Assembly (NCBI RefSeq): GCF_020215645.1
Contig: NZ_CP084058.1
Coordinates: forward strand, 2,914,001-2,978,000
Source of the DNA: Nonomuraea gerenzanensis
GTDB lineage: Bacteria > Actinomycetota > Actinomycetes > Streptosporangiales > Streptosporangiaceae
Direction: 5' to 3'
DNA length: 64,000 nucleotides
Part shown: piece by piece, positions 45,929 to 58,267 of the stretch
Layout of the letters: each line of letters begins with the position of its first letter
Position numbering within the stretch: the stretch's first letter is position 1
Program-made: the position numbers and the translations under genes
The notes under the pieces: model-generated
Databases searched by the model: none
Told to the model about the DNA's origin: nothing
What the model saw: the letters and a program-made list of their open reading frames with translations, nothing else

Positions 45929-48697
45929 TTATGGCAGGCCGGCCGCCCAGTGGATGAGCTCGACCGGATGGCGGGCAGCGCGTCCCGCCCCGTGTGCGAT
46001 CTGCTGGCGGCACGAGACCCCCGTGGCCGCCAGCAGGGTGTCGGGTGAGGAGGCGGCGATCGCCGGGAAGAGCCGGAGAGCGCCGATCTTCATGGACAGG
46101 CCGTAGTGCTCGGCCTCGAAGCCGAAGGATCCGGCCATGCCGCAGCAGCCGGCGTCGAGCTCCGTCACCTCCGCTCCCGGGATCCTGGACAGCAGCGCGC
46201 GCGTGGCGGCGGTGCCGGTGACGGCCTTCTCGTGGCAGTGGCCGTGCAGCAGGATCCGGCGCCCGCGCAGCGCGTCGCCCAGGGCCAGCGAGCCGTCGTC
46301 GACGGCCTCGGTGAGCAGCTCGGGGACGAGCCGGGCGCGTGCCGCCACCGCCGCCACGCGCGGGTCGCCGGGCAGCAGCGCGGCGTACTCGTCCTTGAGC
46401 GTCAGCAGGCAGGACGGCTCCAGCCCGACGATCGGCGCGTCGGAGCCGGACAGCCGGGTGACCAGGTCGCCGGCCATCGCCCTGGCCCGGTCGAGCAGGC
46501 CCTTGGAGATGCTGGAGCGGCCGCAGCAGCCTTCGGCGGCCAGGCGTACCCGGTAGCCGGCGTGCTCCAGCAGCTCGACGGCGGCCCGCCCGATCGCGGG
46601 CTCGGTGTAGGTGGTGAACGAGTCGGCCAGCAGGATCACCTCCCGCCCGGCCTGCTTGACGGGCCTGCGGGCGAACCAGCGCAGCAGGTTCTCGCGCCGG
46701 AAGCGGGGCAGCGGGCGGCTCCTGCTCAGGCCGAGCGGGCCGCGGACGGCGCCGGCCAGCCAGTTCGACAGCGGGGCGGTGGCGGAGCCGAGCCGGTTGA
46801 GCGTCCTGATCGCGCCGAACGCCCGCGCCCGCAGCGGCACGCCGTGCGTCTGCTGGTACTGGTGGAGGAACTCGCTCTTCATGGCCGCCAGGTCCACCCC
46901 GAGCGGGCACTCCGACTGGCACGCCTTGCACTCCAGGCAGAGGTCCAGGATCCCGTGCAGCCGCTCGTCGCCCAGCGCCTGCCGGGGATCCGGCGACGAC
47001 AGCGCCTTGACCAGGGCGTTGGCCCGGCCGCGGGTGGAGTGCTCCTCCTCGCGGGTGGCCATGTACGACGGGCACATGACGCCGGTGTCGTCCTTGCGGC
47101 ACACGCCGACGTTCATGCACCGGTCCGCGGCCCCGTGCAGGCCGCCCGCCCCGAACGAAAGCGTGGTGGCGAGCGGGCGCGGCGCCGGCATGGCCGGGTC
47201 GCGCAGGTGGTCGGTCATCGGCGGGGCGTCCACGATCTTGCCGGGGTTCAGCCGGCCGTGCGGGTCGAACAGGTGCTTGACCTGCCGCATCGCCTCGTAG
47301 ACCGGCTCGCCGAACAGGCGCCGGTTGAACTCGGAGCGGGCCAGGCCGTCGCCGTGCTCGCTGGAGTTCACGCCGCCGTGCCGGGCGGCCAGCTCGGCGA
47401 TCTCCTCGGCGACCGCCCGCATCGTGCCGATCTCGCCCGGCCGGCGCAGGTCCACGAACGGGCGTACGTGCAGGCAGCCGACCGAGCAGTGGCCGTAGAA
47501 GCCGGCCCGCAGGCCGTGGCGGTCGAGGATGCGGGCGAACTCCTCGACGTAGGGCAGCAGCCGGTCCGGCGGCACGGCCGTGTCCTCGACGAACGCCAGC
47601 GGCCTGCGGCTGCCCACGCTGGAGGCCATCAGCAGGCCCAGCCCGGCCTTGCGCACCTTCAGCACGGCGGTCTGCTGCTGCGCGGTGACCGCGCGCAGCG
47701 TGTGGTAGCCGTGGCCGTTGGACTTCCAGATCGCGGCCAGCTTGTCCACCCGGTCGGCCACCTCGGCCGGGCTGTCGCCGAAGAACTCGACGAACAGCAG
47801 CGCCTCGGGGTCGCCCTCCAGGATGCCGCCCAGCCCGGCGTAGTCCACGCGTTGCCTGGACAGCTCGAGGATGGCCTTGTCGAGCAGCTCGACCGAGGCG
47901 GCGTCGAAGGCGAGAGCGTCGGCGGTGGCGGCGATGGCGGCCGGGGTGGAGGTGAAGTGGCCGACCGCGATGGCCTTGGCCTTCGGCAGGTCCACCAGCC
48001 CGACCGTGGCCTCGGTGACCACGGCCAGCGTGCCCTCCGACCCGACGACGAGCTTGGTGAGGTCACCGTGCACGGCCTGGTCGAGGCGGTAGCCGCCGGA
48101 GTGGCGCCAGAAGCGCGGGAAGCCCGACAGGTCGAGGCCGTCCAGGATGCCGGCGACGGCGGTGCGCAGCCGGGCGTCGGTGGCCAGGTCGGGGGTGGTG
48201 GCGTCGGCCAGCACCACGCGCAGCGCCTGGACGTGGTCGATGGTGGAGCCGTACAGGACGGAGTGGCTGCCGGCCGAGTTGTTGCCGATCATCCCGCCGA
48301 TCGTGGCCCGGTTGCTGGTGGAGGTGTCGGGCCCGAACATCAGCCCGTGCTTGCGGGCCGCCCGGTTGAGCTGGTCCTGCACGACGCCGGGCTGCACCCG
48401 GGCGGTCCTGCCGTCGATCTCCAGGATGCGGTTCATGTGCCGGGAGAAGTCCACGATCACGGCCGCGCCCACCGTCTGGCCGGCCAGGCTGGTGCCCGCG
48501 CCGCGCGGCAGCACCGGCACGCCCAGCTCGCCGCAGGCCAGCACCAGGGCCTGCACGTCCTCGGCGTGCCGGGGGAAGGCGACGGCGAGCGGCTCGATGG
48601 CGTACATGCTGGCGTCGGAGGAGTACAGGTGCCTGGTGTACGGGTCGTCCCGGACGTCGCCGGCGATCAGCTGGGTCAGCGTACGGGCCAGGCTCAC
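45929..48697 (-). CDS. Fused FAD/Fe-S 2-hydroxyacid oxidase (GlcD-GlcF or D-lactate dehydrogenase type)
   Basis: Protein of 922 residues that oxidises a 2-hydroxyacid, probably glycolate or D-lactate. Residues about 35-210 form the FAD_binding_4 domain (VPVLPRGAGTSLAGQTVGAA, NNSAGSHSVLYGSTIDHV), followed by the FAD-oxidase C domain (GFYGHCSVGCLHVRPFVDLR, VNSSEHGDGLARSEF). The C-terminal third is a GlcF-like part: CMNVGVCRKDDTGVMCP and CLECKACQSECP bind Fe-S clusters, then two CCG motifs (AAEGCCGRSSISKG, ELDAGCCGMAGSFG). GTG 48697 overlaps the stop of the aminotransferase gene (GTGA). Confidence 0.9.
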   Translation of the reverse strand: MSLARTLTQLIAGDVRDDPYTRHLYSSDASMYAIEPLAVAFPRHAEDVQALVLACGELGVPVLPRGAGTSLAGQTVGAAVIVDFSRHMNRILEIDGRTARVQPGVVQDQLNRAARKHGLMFGPDTSTSNRATIGGMIGNNSAGSHSVLYGSTIDHVQALRVVLADATTPDLATDARLRTAVAGILDGLDLSGFPRFWRHSGGYRLDQAVHGDLTKLVVGSEGTLAVVTEATVGLVDLPKAKAIAVGHFTSTPAAIAATADALAFDAASVELLDKAILELSRQRVDYAGLGGILEGDPEALLFVEFFGDSPAEVADRVDKLAAIWKSNGHGYHTLRAVTAQQQTAVLKVRKAGLGLLMASSVGSRRPLAFVEDTAVPPDRLLPYVEEFARILDRHGLRAGFYGHCSVGCLHVRPFVDLRRPGEIGTMRAVAEEIAELAARHGGVNSSEHGDGLARSEFNRRLFGEPVYEAMRQVKHLFDPHGRLNPGKIVDAPPMTDHLRDPAMPAPRPLATTLSFGAGGLHGAADRCMNVGVCRKDDTGVMCPSYMATREEEHSTRGRANALVKALSSPDPRQALGDERLHGILDLCLECKACQSECPLGVDLAAMKSEFLHQYQQTHGVPLRARAFGAIRTLNRLGSATAPLSNWLAGAVRGPLGLSRSRPLPRFRRENLLRWFARRPVKQAGREVILLADSFTTYTEPAIGRAAVELLEHAGYRVRLAAEGCCGRSSISKGLLDRARAMAGDLVTRLSGSDAPIVGLEPSCLLTLKDEYAALLPGDPRVAAVAARARLVPELLTEAVDDGSLALGDALRGRRILLHGHCHEKAVTGTAATRALLSRIPGAEVTELDAGCCGMAGSFGFEAEHYGLSMKIGALRLFPAIAASSPDTLLAATGVSCRQQIAHGAGRAARHPVELIHWAAGLP

Positions 48698-49833
48698 CGG
48701 GCGCCCTCCAGGTAGGCCAGAGCCGCCCGCGCGCCGCCCTCCTTGATCGGCACCCCGGCCGCCGACAGCCCCATCTCGACCCCGCTGAGCGTGCCTGCGA
48801 GCATCAGGTCGTTGAAGTGGCCGAGATGGCCGATGCGGAAGACCCTGCCCGCCAGCCGCCCGAGCCCGGTGCCGAGTGACATGTCGTAGCGCTCCAGGAT
48901 CAGCCGTCTGACCGCGTCGGCGTCGTGCCCGTCGGGCATCAGCACGGCGGTCAGCGAGCTGGAGTGCTCGCGCTCGTCGGCGCAGAGCACCTCCAGCCCC
49001 CAGCCGCGCACGGCCCGCCTGGTCGCCTCGGCGTGCCGGTCGTGCCGGGTGAAGACCGCGTCCAGGCCCTCCTCCTCCAGCATGACGAGCGCCTCGCGCA
49101 GGCCGTACAGGAGGTTGGTGGGCGGCGTGTAGGGGAAGAAGCCCTGACGGTTGGCCGCGATGATCGGCTCCCAGTCCCAGTACGACCGGGGCAGCCGCCC
49201 CCGGTGGGCCAGGGCCTTCTCGCTGACCGCGTTGAACCCCATGCCGGGCGGCAGCATCAGCCCCTTCTGCGAGCACCCGACGGTCACGTCCACGCCCCAC
49301 TCGTCGTGGCGGTAGTCCATGGAGCCCAGCGACGAGATCGTGTCCACCAGCAGCAGCGCCGGATGGCCCGCCCGGTCGAGGGCCGCGCGGATCTCGGGGA
49401 CGCGGCTGCGCACGCCGGTCGAGGTCTCGTTGTGCACCACCATGACGGCGGCCACGTCCGGAGTGAGGCGGCCGGCCAGCGCGCCGGCGTCGGCGCCGTG
49501 CCGCCAGTCGCCCGGCACCACGTCCACGACCAACCCCAGCCGGGCGGCCAGCTCGCACCACAGCGAGGAGAAGTGCCCGGTCTCGAACGCCACCACCTTG
49601 TCGCCCGGCGACAGCGTGTTGACCAGCGCCGCCTCCCACGCGCCCGTCCCGGACGAGGGGTAGAGGACGACGGGCCCGGCGGTCTTGAACACGGTCTTCA
49701 GCCGTTCGAGCAGCTCGCCGGCGAGCCGGGCGAACGCGGGCCCCCGGTGGTCGATCGTGGGCTGGGCGATGGCCCGCAACACCCGATCGGGAACGTTGGT
49801 CGGCCCTGGAATCTGCAAGAAGTGCCGGCCCAC
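48694..49833 (-). CDS. PLP-dependent alanine/serine-glyoxylate aminotransferase
   Basis: Class V aminotransferase of 379 residues converting glyoxylate to glycine with alanine or serine as donor. Typical stretches are QIPGPTNVPDRVLRAIAQPT, YPSSGTGAWEAALVNTLSPG and the PLP lysine in VGCSQKGLMLPPGMGF. GTG 49833 has GGAGGTGG upstream. It is first in the operon, ahead of the hydroxyacid oxidase; together they can turn glycolate into glycine. Purine-derived glyoxylate (allantoin breakdown) is another possible source, suggested by the IclR regulator. Confidence 0.93.
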   Translation of the reverse strand: MGRHFLQIPGPTNVPDRVLRAIAQPTIDHRGPAFARLAGELLERLKTVFKTAGPVVLYPSSGTGAWEAALVNTLSPGDKVVAFETGHFSSLWCELAARLGLVVDVVPGDWRHGADAGALAGRLTPDVAAVMVVHNETSTGVRSRVPEIRAALDRAGHPALLLVDTISSLGSMDYRHDEWGVDVTVGCSQKGLMLPPGMGFNAVSEKALAHRGRLPRSYWDWEPIIAANRQGFFPYTPPTNLLYGLREALVMLEEEGLDAVFTRHDRHAEATRRAVRGWGLEVLCADEREHSSSLTAVLMPDGHDADAVRRLILERYDMSLGTGLGRLAGRVFRIGHLGHFNDLMLAGTLSGVEMGLSAAGVPIKEGGARAALAYLEGAR

Positions 49834-49921
49834 TGTCTGACCACCTCCGTGCCATCACACGGCACGGCGTGCCGCTGTGCGGTTCATTAACATTAAAATC
49901 GGGCCGCAGAGGAGTCAATGC
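49834..49921. promoter_or_regulatory. Divergent promoter region with palindromes (probable IclR site)
   Basis: Between divergent starts of the aminotransferase and iclR genes lie GGCACGGCGTGCC (49861-49873, a 13-base palindrome) and an AT-rich TTCATTAACATTAAAATC (about 49883-49900). Either could be the operator of the IclR regulator. The region is too short for more than shared control. Confidence 0.6.
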
Positions 49922-50632
49922 ATGCAGAACGTGATCAACACCCTCCGGGTGCTCGAAGAGGTCGCCGACCGGCAGCCGATCGGCGTCGGCGAGCTGGCGC
50001 GCGGCCTCGGCCTGCCCAAGAGCACCGTGCAGCGCTCGCTGAAGACGCTGCACGAGGCCGGGTGGATCAGGCCGGCCGGGGGCGAGGTCACGCGCTGGCA
50101 GGTGACCAGCAAGGTCCTTCGAGTGGCCCGCCGCACCGAGCTGGGGCTGCGTGACGCGGCCGTGCCGGTCATGGAGGAGCTGCGCCAGCGCACCGGCGAG
50201 ACCATCCACCTGATGGTGCCCGAGGGTGACGCGGTCGTGCTGATCGAGCGGCTGGAGACCGACAAGCCGCTGCGCATCGTGCTGCCGCTGGGCATCCGGC
50301 TGCCGCTGCACGCCTCCGCCAACGGCAAGGCCGTGCTGGCCCACCTCGGCCGCTCGCCGGACGAGCTGCCCGGCTACACCGGCACCACGATCACCGACCC
50401 GGGCACGCTCCGCGCCGAGTTGGACGCCGTGCTCGCCCGCGGGTACGCCGACAACCGCGGCGAGTGGCGCGCCGACATCGCGGCCGTGGCCGCGGCCGTC
50501 CTCGGCCCTGCCGGGCCGGTCGCCAGCCTCAGCGTCTCCACCCCGGCCAGCCGCATGACGGAGGAGCTGCGCGCGGAGTACGGCAAGCTCGTCACCCAGG
50601 CGGCCGCCACGCTCGCCGAGCTGCTCAGCTGA
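49922..50632 (+). CDS. IclR-family transcriptional regulator
   Basis: Regulator of 236 residues. The N-terminal winged helix (IGVGELARGLGLPKSTVQRS) is followed by the IclR effector domain (ETIHLMVPEGDAVVLIERLE, LPLHASANGKAVLAHLG). ATG 49922 has GGAG about seven bases before; another ATG four bases upstream is out of frame. It is divergent from the aminotransferase/oxidase/transporter operon. Family members often respond to glyoxylate or aromatic acids, which fits the neighbours. Confidence 0.94.
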   Translation: MQNVINTLRVLEEVADRQPIGVGELARGLGLPKSTVQRSLKTLHEAGWIRPAGGEVTRWQVTSKVLRVARRTELGLRDAAVPVMEELRQRTGETIHLMVPEGDAVVLIERLETDKPLRIVLPLGIRLPLHASANGKAVLAHLGRSPDELPGYTGTTITDPGTLRAELDAVLARGYADNRGEWRADIAAVAAAVLGPAGPVASLSVSTPASRMTEELRAEYGKLVTQAAATLAELLS

Positions 50633-50750
50633 GCCTGCCGCGGTGCGGCGGGGGAGCCCGCCGGCACGCCGCTGGTGCACCCGTTCTCCTGGACCGGCAG
50701 GAAGGTGACGGAGGCCGCGGGCCGGTCACCGGCCAAGGGCCGGCGGCACC

Positions 50751-51323
50751 TCAACCCGTCGTCGTAGCGGTGGGGCCGGGCGAGGCGGTGCCCTGGCCCG
50801 TCGTGCCGGGCGACGGCGGCGCGGTGGCCGGCGGCGCCGACGACGGCGGGCCGGCCGGCGCGGTCGGCAGGTTGGCGAAGTGCCCCGTCCGCGCCTTCAC
50901 CGGCACCATCAGGCGCACGGGCTCGGCGTCGCGGAAGGTGAACGTCATCGGCACCACGTTGCCCCGCACCCCGCTGGCGGTGCCGATGGGCTTGTTGCCG
51001 GTGCCCACCGCGTAGTCGGGCGGCAGGGTGAGCGGCTGCCCCGTGAGCTGCACGGTGCCGCCGCCCTCCATGGTGACGCGTTCGAGCTGGTCGGGCCGCT
51101 GGGCGTCGTTGACGATCACCCCGTAGAGCGCCTGCTGCGGTGGGTGCGAGGCGGAGTCGGCGCCGCCCAGGAGGAAGATGTTGCGCAGGCTCAGGGTGCC
51201 GCCCACGTTGGCGTTGGCCCCGTCGTTCTGCGGAACCCTGTTGGCCTCGTCGAATCCGGCGTTCATGCAGCCGCTGGCCGTCAGGGCCACGGCCACCACG
51301 ACAGCGGCGATGGGACGCATCAC
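50751..51323 (-). CDS. Secreted lipoprotein of actinobacterial DUF461/PCu(A)C-like type
   Basis: Lipoprotein of 190 residues: signal with lipobox ASGC (VAVALTASGCMNAGF), a folded domain (GGTLSLRNIFLLGGADSASH, LYGVIVNDAQRPDQLERVTM, VVPMTFTFRDAEPVRLMVPV) and a Pro/Thr/Ala-rich tail. The beta-rich part resembles PCu(A)C-like lipoproteins, although the Met/His copper ligands are not obvious. GTG 51323 is immediately followed by an ATG in frame; GGAGGAGGG stands upstream of both. No operon partners are visible. Confidence 0.78.
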   Translation of the reverse strand: MMRPIAAVVVAVALTASGCMNAGFDEANRVPQNDGANANVGGTLSLRNIFLLGGADSASHPPQQALYGVIVNDAQRPDQLERVTMEGGGTVQLTGQPLTLPPDYAVGTGNKPIGTASGVRGNVVPMTFTFRDAEPVRLMVPVKARTGHFANLPTAPAGPPSSAPPATAPPSPGTTGQGTASPGPTATTTG

Positions 51324-51410
51324 GATTGCCCTCCTCCCGGACCGGTAGTCGGTCCACTACCCCCCTGGGCACCGCCCCGAACCAGCGCTTTCGCGGCCTG
51401 GTGACCATCG

Positions 51411-51422
51411 ATGATGCATCAT
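51411..51422. promoter_or_regulatory. GntR-like operator upstream of the MHS transporter
   Basis: ATGATGCATCAT is a perfect 12-base palindrome 42 bases upstream of the transporter start, with the spacing of FCD-type GntR sites. The GntR gene that would bind it lies just beyond the transporter. Confidence 0.6.
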
Positions 51423-51464
51423 GTACCGTCACCGTTAACGCGTGACCTACCCCAGGAGCGGTAG

Positions 51465-52796
51465 ATGGTTGAGCAAGGACTCGACGCGACAGGTCAGCAG
51501 AAACGACGGCAACTGGTCCGCGCGGTGGTCGCCTCCGCCGTGGGCACCTCGATCGAGTGGTACGACTTCTTCCTCTACGGCTTCGCCGCCAGCACCATCT
51601 TCGCGGAGCTGTTCTTCCCCACCAGCGACCAGACGACCGGGCTCCTCCTGGCCCTCGGCACCTACTTCGGCGGCTTCGCCGCCCGCCCCATCGGTGCGGC
51701 GATCTTCGGCCACTACGGTGACCGCATCGGCCGCAAGGCCACCCTCATCATCACCCTCATGACCATGGGCATCGCCACCGCCCTCGTCGGCCTGGTGCCC
51801 ACCTACGAGCAGATCGGCATCTGGGGCGGCATCCTGCTCACGCTGCTGCGCCTGCTGCAGGGCATCAGCGTCGGCGGCGAGTGGGGCGGCTCCGTGCTGC
51901 TGGCCACCGAGTGGGGCAAGTCGAAGGGCGGGCGGCGCGGCTTCCTGGGCAGCTGGCCGCAGTTCGGCGTGCCCGTCGGGCTCGTGCTCGGCTACCTGGC
52001 CCTGCAGGTGTTCGAGCCGCTGGACCCGTACTGGGGCTGGCGCATCCCGTTCCTGCTCAGCGTCGTGATGGCGGCCATCGGCCTGTACATCAGGCTCGGC
52101 ATCCTGGAGACGCCGGTCTTCGCCAAGGTCGTCGCGGAGAACAAGGTCGAGCGGGTGCCCGTGCGGCAGGTGCTCAAGATGAACTGGCGGGAGATCGTGC
52201 TCAGCGCGCTGCTGCGCACCGGCCAGCAGGCGCCGTTCTACATCTTCACCGTCTTCATCCTCACCTACGCCACCAAGACGCTGGGCTTCGCCTCCAGCGA
52301 CGTCTACACGTACGTGATCGTGGCCGGCATCGTGTCGCTGTTCACCGTGCCGTTCTGGGGGTTCATCTCCGACCTCGTGGGGCGCAGGCGGCTCTACATG
52401 ATCGGCGCCGCGATCATGGTGGTCTGGTCGTTCGTCTACTGGCCGCTGCTCGACACCCGCGTGCCCGCGCTGGTCTTCCTGGCGATCGTGCTGGCCGCGC
52501 CCATCCACGACATCCAGTACGGCCCGCAGGCCACGTTCATCGCCGAGAGCTTCACCGGGCGGCTGCGCTACAGCGGCGCCTCGCTCGGCTACCAGCTCGC
52601 CTCGGTCACGGCGGGCGGGCCCGCGCCGCTGATCGCGGTCTGGCTGTACGCGACGTACGGCAGCTCGACGTCCATCGCGATCTACATGGCGATCTGCGGC
52701 GTGATCAGCGTCGTGGCGGCGTACCTGCTGAAGGACCGCTCGCAGCAGGACTACGCGGTCGAGTACGACGAACCGCAGGCCAGGACGCCCGGTTAG
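51465..52796 (+). CDS. MFS metabolite:H+ symporter (MHS family)
   Basis: Transporter of 443 residues, 12 helices. Family features are SSIEWYDFF-type start (VGTSIEWYDFFLYGFAASTI), GGFAARPIGAAIFGHYGDRI GRK, and RLLQGISVGGEWGGSVLLAT. MHS proteins import citrate, proline/betaine, shikimate or similar acids; the substrate is not clear. Its stop TAG (52794-52796) overlaps the stop of the convergent GntR gene (TTAG), and a palindromic site stands before it. A GntR regulator of this transporter is likely. Confidence 0.93.
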   Translation: MVEQGLDATGQQKRRQLVRAVVASAVGTSIEWYDFFLYGFAASTIFAELFFPTSDQTTGLLLALGTYFGGFAARPIGAAIFGHYGDRIGRKATLIITLMTMGIATALVGLVPTYEQIGIWGGILLTLLRLLQGISVGGEWGGSVLLATEWGKSKGGRRGFLGSWPQFGVPVGLVLGYLALQVFEPLDPYWGWRIPFLLSVVMAAIGLYIRLGILETPVFAKVVAENKVERVPVRQVLKMNWREIVLSALLRTGQQAPFYIFTVFILTYATKTLGFASSDVYTYVIVAGIVSLFTVPFWGFISDLVGRRRLYMIGAAIMVVWSFVYWPLLDTRVPALVFLAIVLAAPIHDIQYGPQATFIAESFTGRLRYSGASLGYQLASVTAGGPAPLIAVWLYATYGSSTSIAIYMAICGVISVVAAYLLKDRSQQDYAVEYDEPQARTPG

Positions 52797-53461
52797 GCGA
52801 GCCGTTCGAGGGCGGCCATGGTCGCGTCGAGGTGGCGCAGCACGATCTCCACCGCCTCCTCGGCGCGCCGCAGCCTGAACGCCGTCACCAGCTCGCGATG
52901 GTCGCGGTCGGCCTCGTCCCTGCGTGCACGCTCCTGCCCGCGCAGTGACAGGCCCACGTAGACCGCGGCGCCGTCGCGCAGGCCCTTGAGGATCGCGCAC
53001 AGCCGGGGCGAGCCGGCCGCGTCGCTGAAGACCGCGTGGAACCGCCGGTTCAGCTCGACCCACTCGCCCCGGCCGCGCTCGGCCTCCATCGCCTCCCGCA
53101 GCCGGTCGGCCCGGTCGATCTCCTCGTCGGTGATGCGCTCCACGGCCTTGCGGATCGAGACGGGCTCCAGCATGCGGCGCAGCTCGTAGATCTCCCTGAC
53201 CTCGGACAGGTCCAGCTCGCGCAACATCGCGCCCTTGTGCGCGTCGATCCTGATCAGGCCCTCGCCGGCCAGATCGCGCAGGGCCTCGCGGACCGGCGTG
53301 ATGCTCACCTTGAGCTGGGCCGCGATGTCGGCCTGGACGAGCCGGTAGCCCAGGGGCAGGTCACCGCCGAGGATCGCGCGCCGCAGCGTCTCGTAGACGA
53401 AGGCGTGCGCGGTGCGCGCGGGCGGGCCGGGCTTGAGCACGACGGACGACACGCAAGCCAC
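52793..53461 (-). CDS. GntR-family regulator, FCD subfamily
   Basis: Regulator of 222 residues. A winged helix (HAFVYETLRRAILGGDLPLG, QADIAAQLKVSITPVREALR) is followed by a helical FCD domain (FHAVFSDAAGSPRLCAILKG, DEADRDHRELVTAFRLR) that carries metal-site Asp/His residues. FCD regulators respond to organic acids. The start at 53461 is a GTG after a poor site; a slightly shorter start is possible. It is convergent with, and likely controls, the MHS transporter. Confidence 0.92.
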   Translation of the reverse strand: MACVSSVVLKPGPPARTAHAFVYETLRRAILGGDLPLGYRLVQADIAAQLKVSITPVREALRDLAGEGLIRIDAHKGAMLRELDLSEVREIYELRRMLEPVSIRKAVERITDEEIDRADRLREAMEAERGRGEWVELNRRFHAVFSDAAGSPRLCAILKGLRDGAAVYVGLSLRGQERARRDEADRDHRELVTAFRLRRAEEAVEIVLRHLDATMAALERLA

Positions 53462-53673
53462 TATAAGCGGCGCCCCGCCGCCGCCCCGGGGGAGGTCAGG
53501 CGTCCTCGGCCACCACCGGATCGCTCAGCCGCGTACGGCGCCGGCGGCGACAGGCGGTAGGCGTCGATCCGGCCCTTCTCCAGCGCGGCCGGCAGCGCCG
53601 GACCGCCGCCGAGCGGCACCGGCTCCACGTCACGCTCCGGGCCGGGGCCGACCGCGCCCGGGTAGTAGCGCAT
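53461..53673 (-). pseudogene. Fragment of an ABC sulfonate/nitrate-type binding protein gene
   Basis: The minus-strand frame reads YYPGAVGPGPERDVEPVPLG, then GGPALPAALEKGRIDAYRLS PP. This matches the stretch around the DVE-x-VPLG and AALxxGxIDA motifs of NMT1/SsuA-type substrate-binding proteins. Neither signal nor remaining domain is present, and downstream residues look random. The fragment ends at the GntR gene. Confidence 0.6.
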
Positions 53674-53725
53674 GGAGGTGTCGCTGGGGGAGCCCGGCGA
53701 CCGTCTACCGGCGAGATCAAGCCGC

Positions 53726-54604
53726 CTATCTGGCGAGCAGCTCCCGCAGCGCCTTGACCACCTCCGCCGGCGCCTCCTCGGCCATGAAGTGCCCGCACGA
53801 CACCGTCCGGTGCTCCAGGTCGTCGGCCCAGGCCCGCCACCGCCCGGCCGCGTCGAACCCGAGCGCCGAACCCCAGTCCTGCTGCAGCACCGTCACGGGC
53901 ATGGCGAGCCTCCTGCCCGCCCGCTGGTCGGCCTCGTCGTGCTCGACGTCGATCGTGGCCGTCGCCCGGTAGTCCGCCACGATCGACGGGACGGCCTCGC
54001 GGGACGCCTTCAGGTAGGCGGCACGCACGTCGGCGGGGATCGCGTTCGGGTCGTTGGCCCAGAGGTCCAGGAAGTAGCCGAAGAACGCGTCCGCCGCCCC
54101 GCCGATCATCGCCTCGGGCAGCCCGGGCGGCTGCGCCATCAGGTACAGGTGGAACCCCACGGCGGCGGAGCGGCCCCGCATCACCTCCCAGGAGTCGAGC
54201 GTGGGCAGCACGTCCAGCGCGGCCAGGTGGGTGATGGCGTCCGGGTGGTCCAGCCCCGCCCTGATCGCCACCAGCGCGCCCCGGTCGTGGCCCGCCAGCG
54301 CGAACCGGTCGTGGCCCAGGGCCCTGGCGAGGGCGACGATGTCGGCGGCCATCGTGCGCTTGGAGTAGGCCTGGCCGTCCGGGTCGGCCGGCTTGTCACT
54401 GTCGCCGTAACCGCGCAGGTCGGGGCAGATGACGGTGTGGTCGGCGGCCAGGTCGGCGGCGACGTGCCGCCACATGAGGTGGGTCTGGGGGAAGCCGTGC
54501 AGCAGCACGACGGGGGTGCCCGAGCCGCCGATGGCCACGTTGAGCGCCACGCCGTCGGCGACGGTGATGCGGCGGTGGGTGAAGCCGGTGATCTGAGGTG
54601 TCAT
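53726..54604 (-). CDS. Alpha/beta hydrolase, haloacetate dehalogenase/epoxide hydrolase type
   Basis: Hydrolase of 292 residues. The oxyanion motif LLHGFPQTHLMWRHVAADLA, the nucleophile in ALAGHDRGALVAIRAGLDHP (Asp within HDRG) and a late His (VSCGHFMAEEAP) form the triad of fluoroacetate dehalogenases and epoxide hydrolases. ATG 54604 has AGGAG about ten bases upstream. It is divergent from the large BTAD regulator across a 153-base gap with an inverted repeat. True substrate cannot be read from sequence. Confidence 0.92.
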   Translation of the reverse strand: MTPQITGFTHRRITVADGVALNVAIGGSGTPVVLLHGFPQTHLMWRHVAADLAADHTVICPDLRGYGDSDKPADPDGQAYSKRTMAADIVALARALGHDRFALAGHDRGALVAIRAGLDHPDAITHLAALDVLPTLDSWEVMRGRSAAVGFHLYLMAQPPGLPEAMIGGAADAFFGYFLDLWANDPNAIPADVRAAYLKASREAVPSIVADYRATATIDVEHDEADQRAGRRLAMPVTVLQQDWGSALGFDAAGRWRAWADDLEHRTVSCGHFMAEEAPAEVVKALRELLAR

Positions 54605-54651
54605 GTGCTGGCGCTCCTGTGCGTCGCTCCGGTGTTGATCGGTGCTCCCCA

Positions 54652-54757
54652 ATCTGCCGCCCGCCGATCAGCACCGGATCAGCAGCGACTCAGCCCTGAT
54701 CCCAGCCCCCACCAGCCACGACGTCCACCGCTCACGGGCGGATAGATTGGGCGGCAG

Positions 54758-54759
<2 letters not shown>
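54652..54759. promoter_or_regulatory. Inverted repeat between the divergent hydrolase and BTAD regulator genes
   Basis: ATCTGCCGCCC (54652-54662) and its complement GGGCGGCAGAT (54749-54759) are perfectly matched, one near each promoter; the right copy overlaps the regulator's ATG. The pair could be binding sites for the regulator itself or simply similar leader sequences. Confidence 0.35.
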
Positions 54760-58159
<3,400 letters not shown>

Positions 58160-58254
58160 CAGGGAAAGCGGCAAACAGCCCACACCAGCCACTTCCTCTC
58201 CAGACCTGTAATCTGCATGTCGGCACCTCCTCTGGCGACGCCTCCTTCGCGGGT

Positions 58255-58267
58255 CCGAAAGTTTCGG
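58255..58267. promoter_or_regulatory. LacI-like operator, upstream copy
   Basis: CCGAAAGTTTCGG is a perfect 13-base palindrome of the CGAAA-type seen for LacI-family regulators of xylo-oligosaccharide genes in actinomycetes. It lies about 140 bases upstream of the predicted transcription start. Confidence 0.75.

Noticed and set aside
45285..48746. Long plus-strand open frames opposite the oxidase and transporter genes
   Set aside because: They are antisense shadows with Arg/Ala/Gly/His bias; the minus-strand proteins carry complete family motifs.
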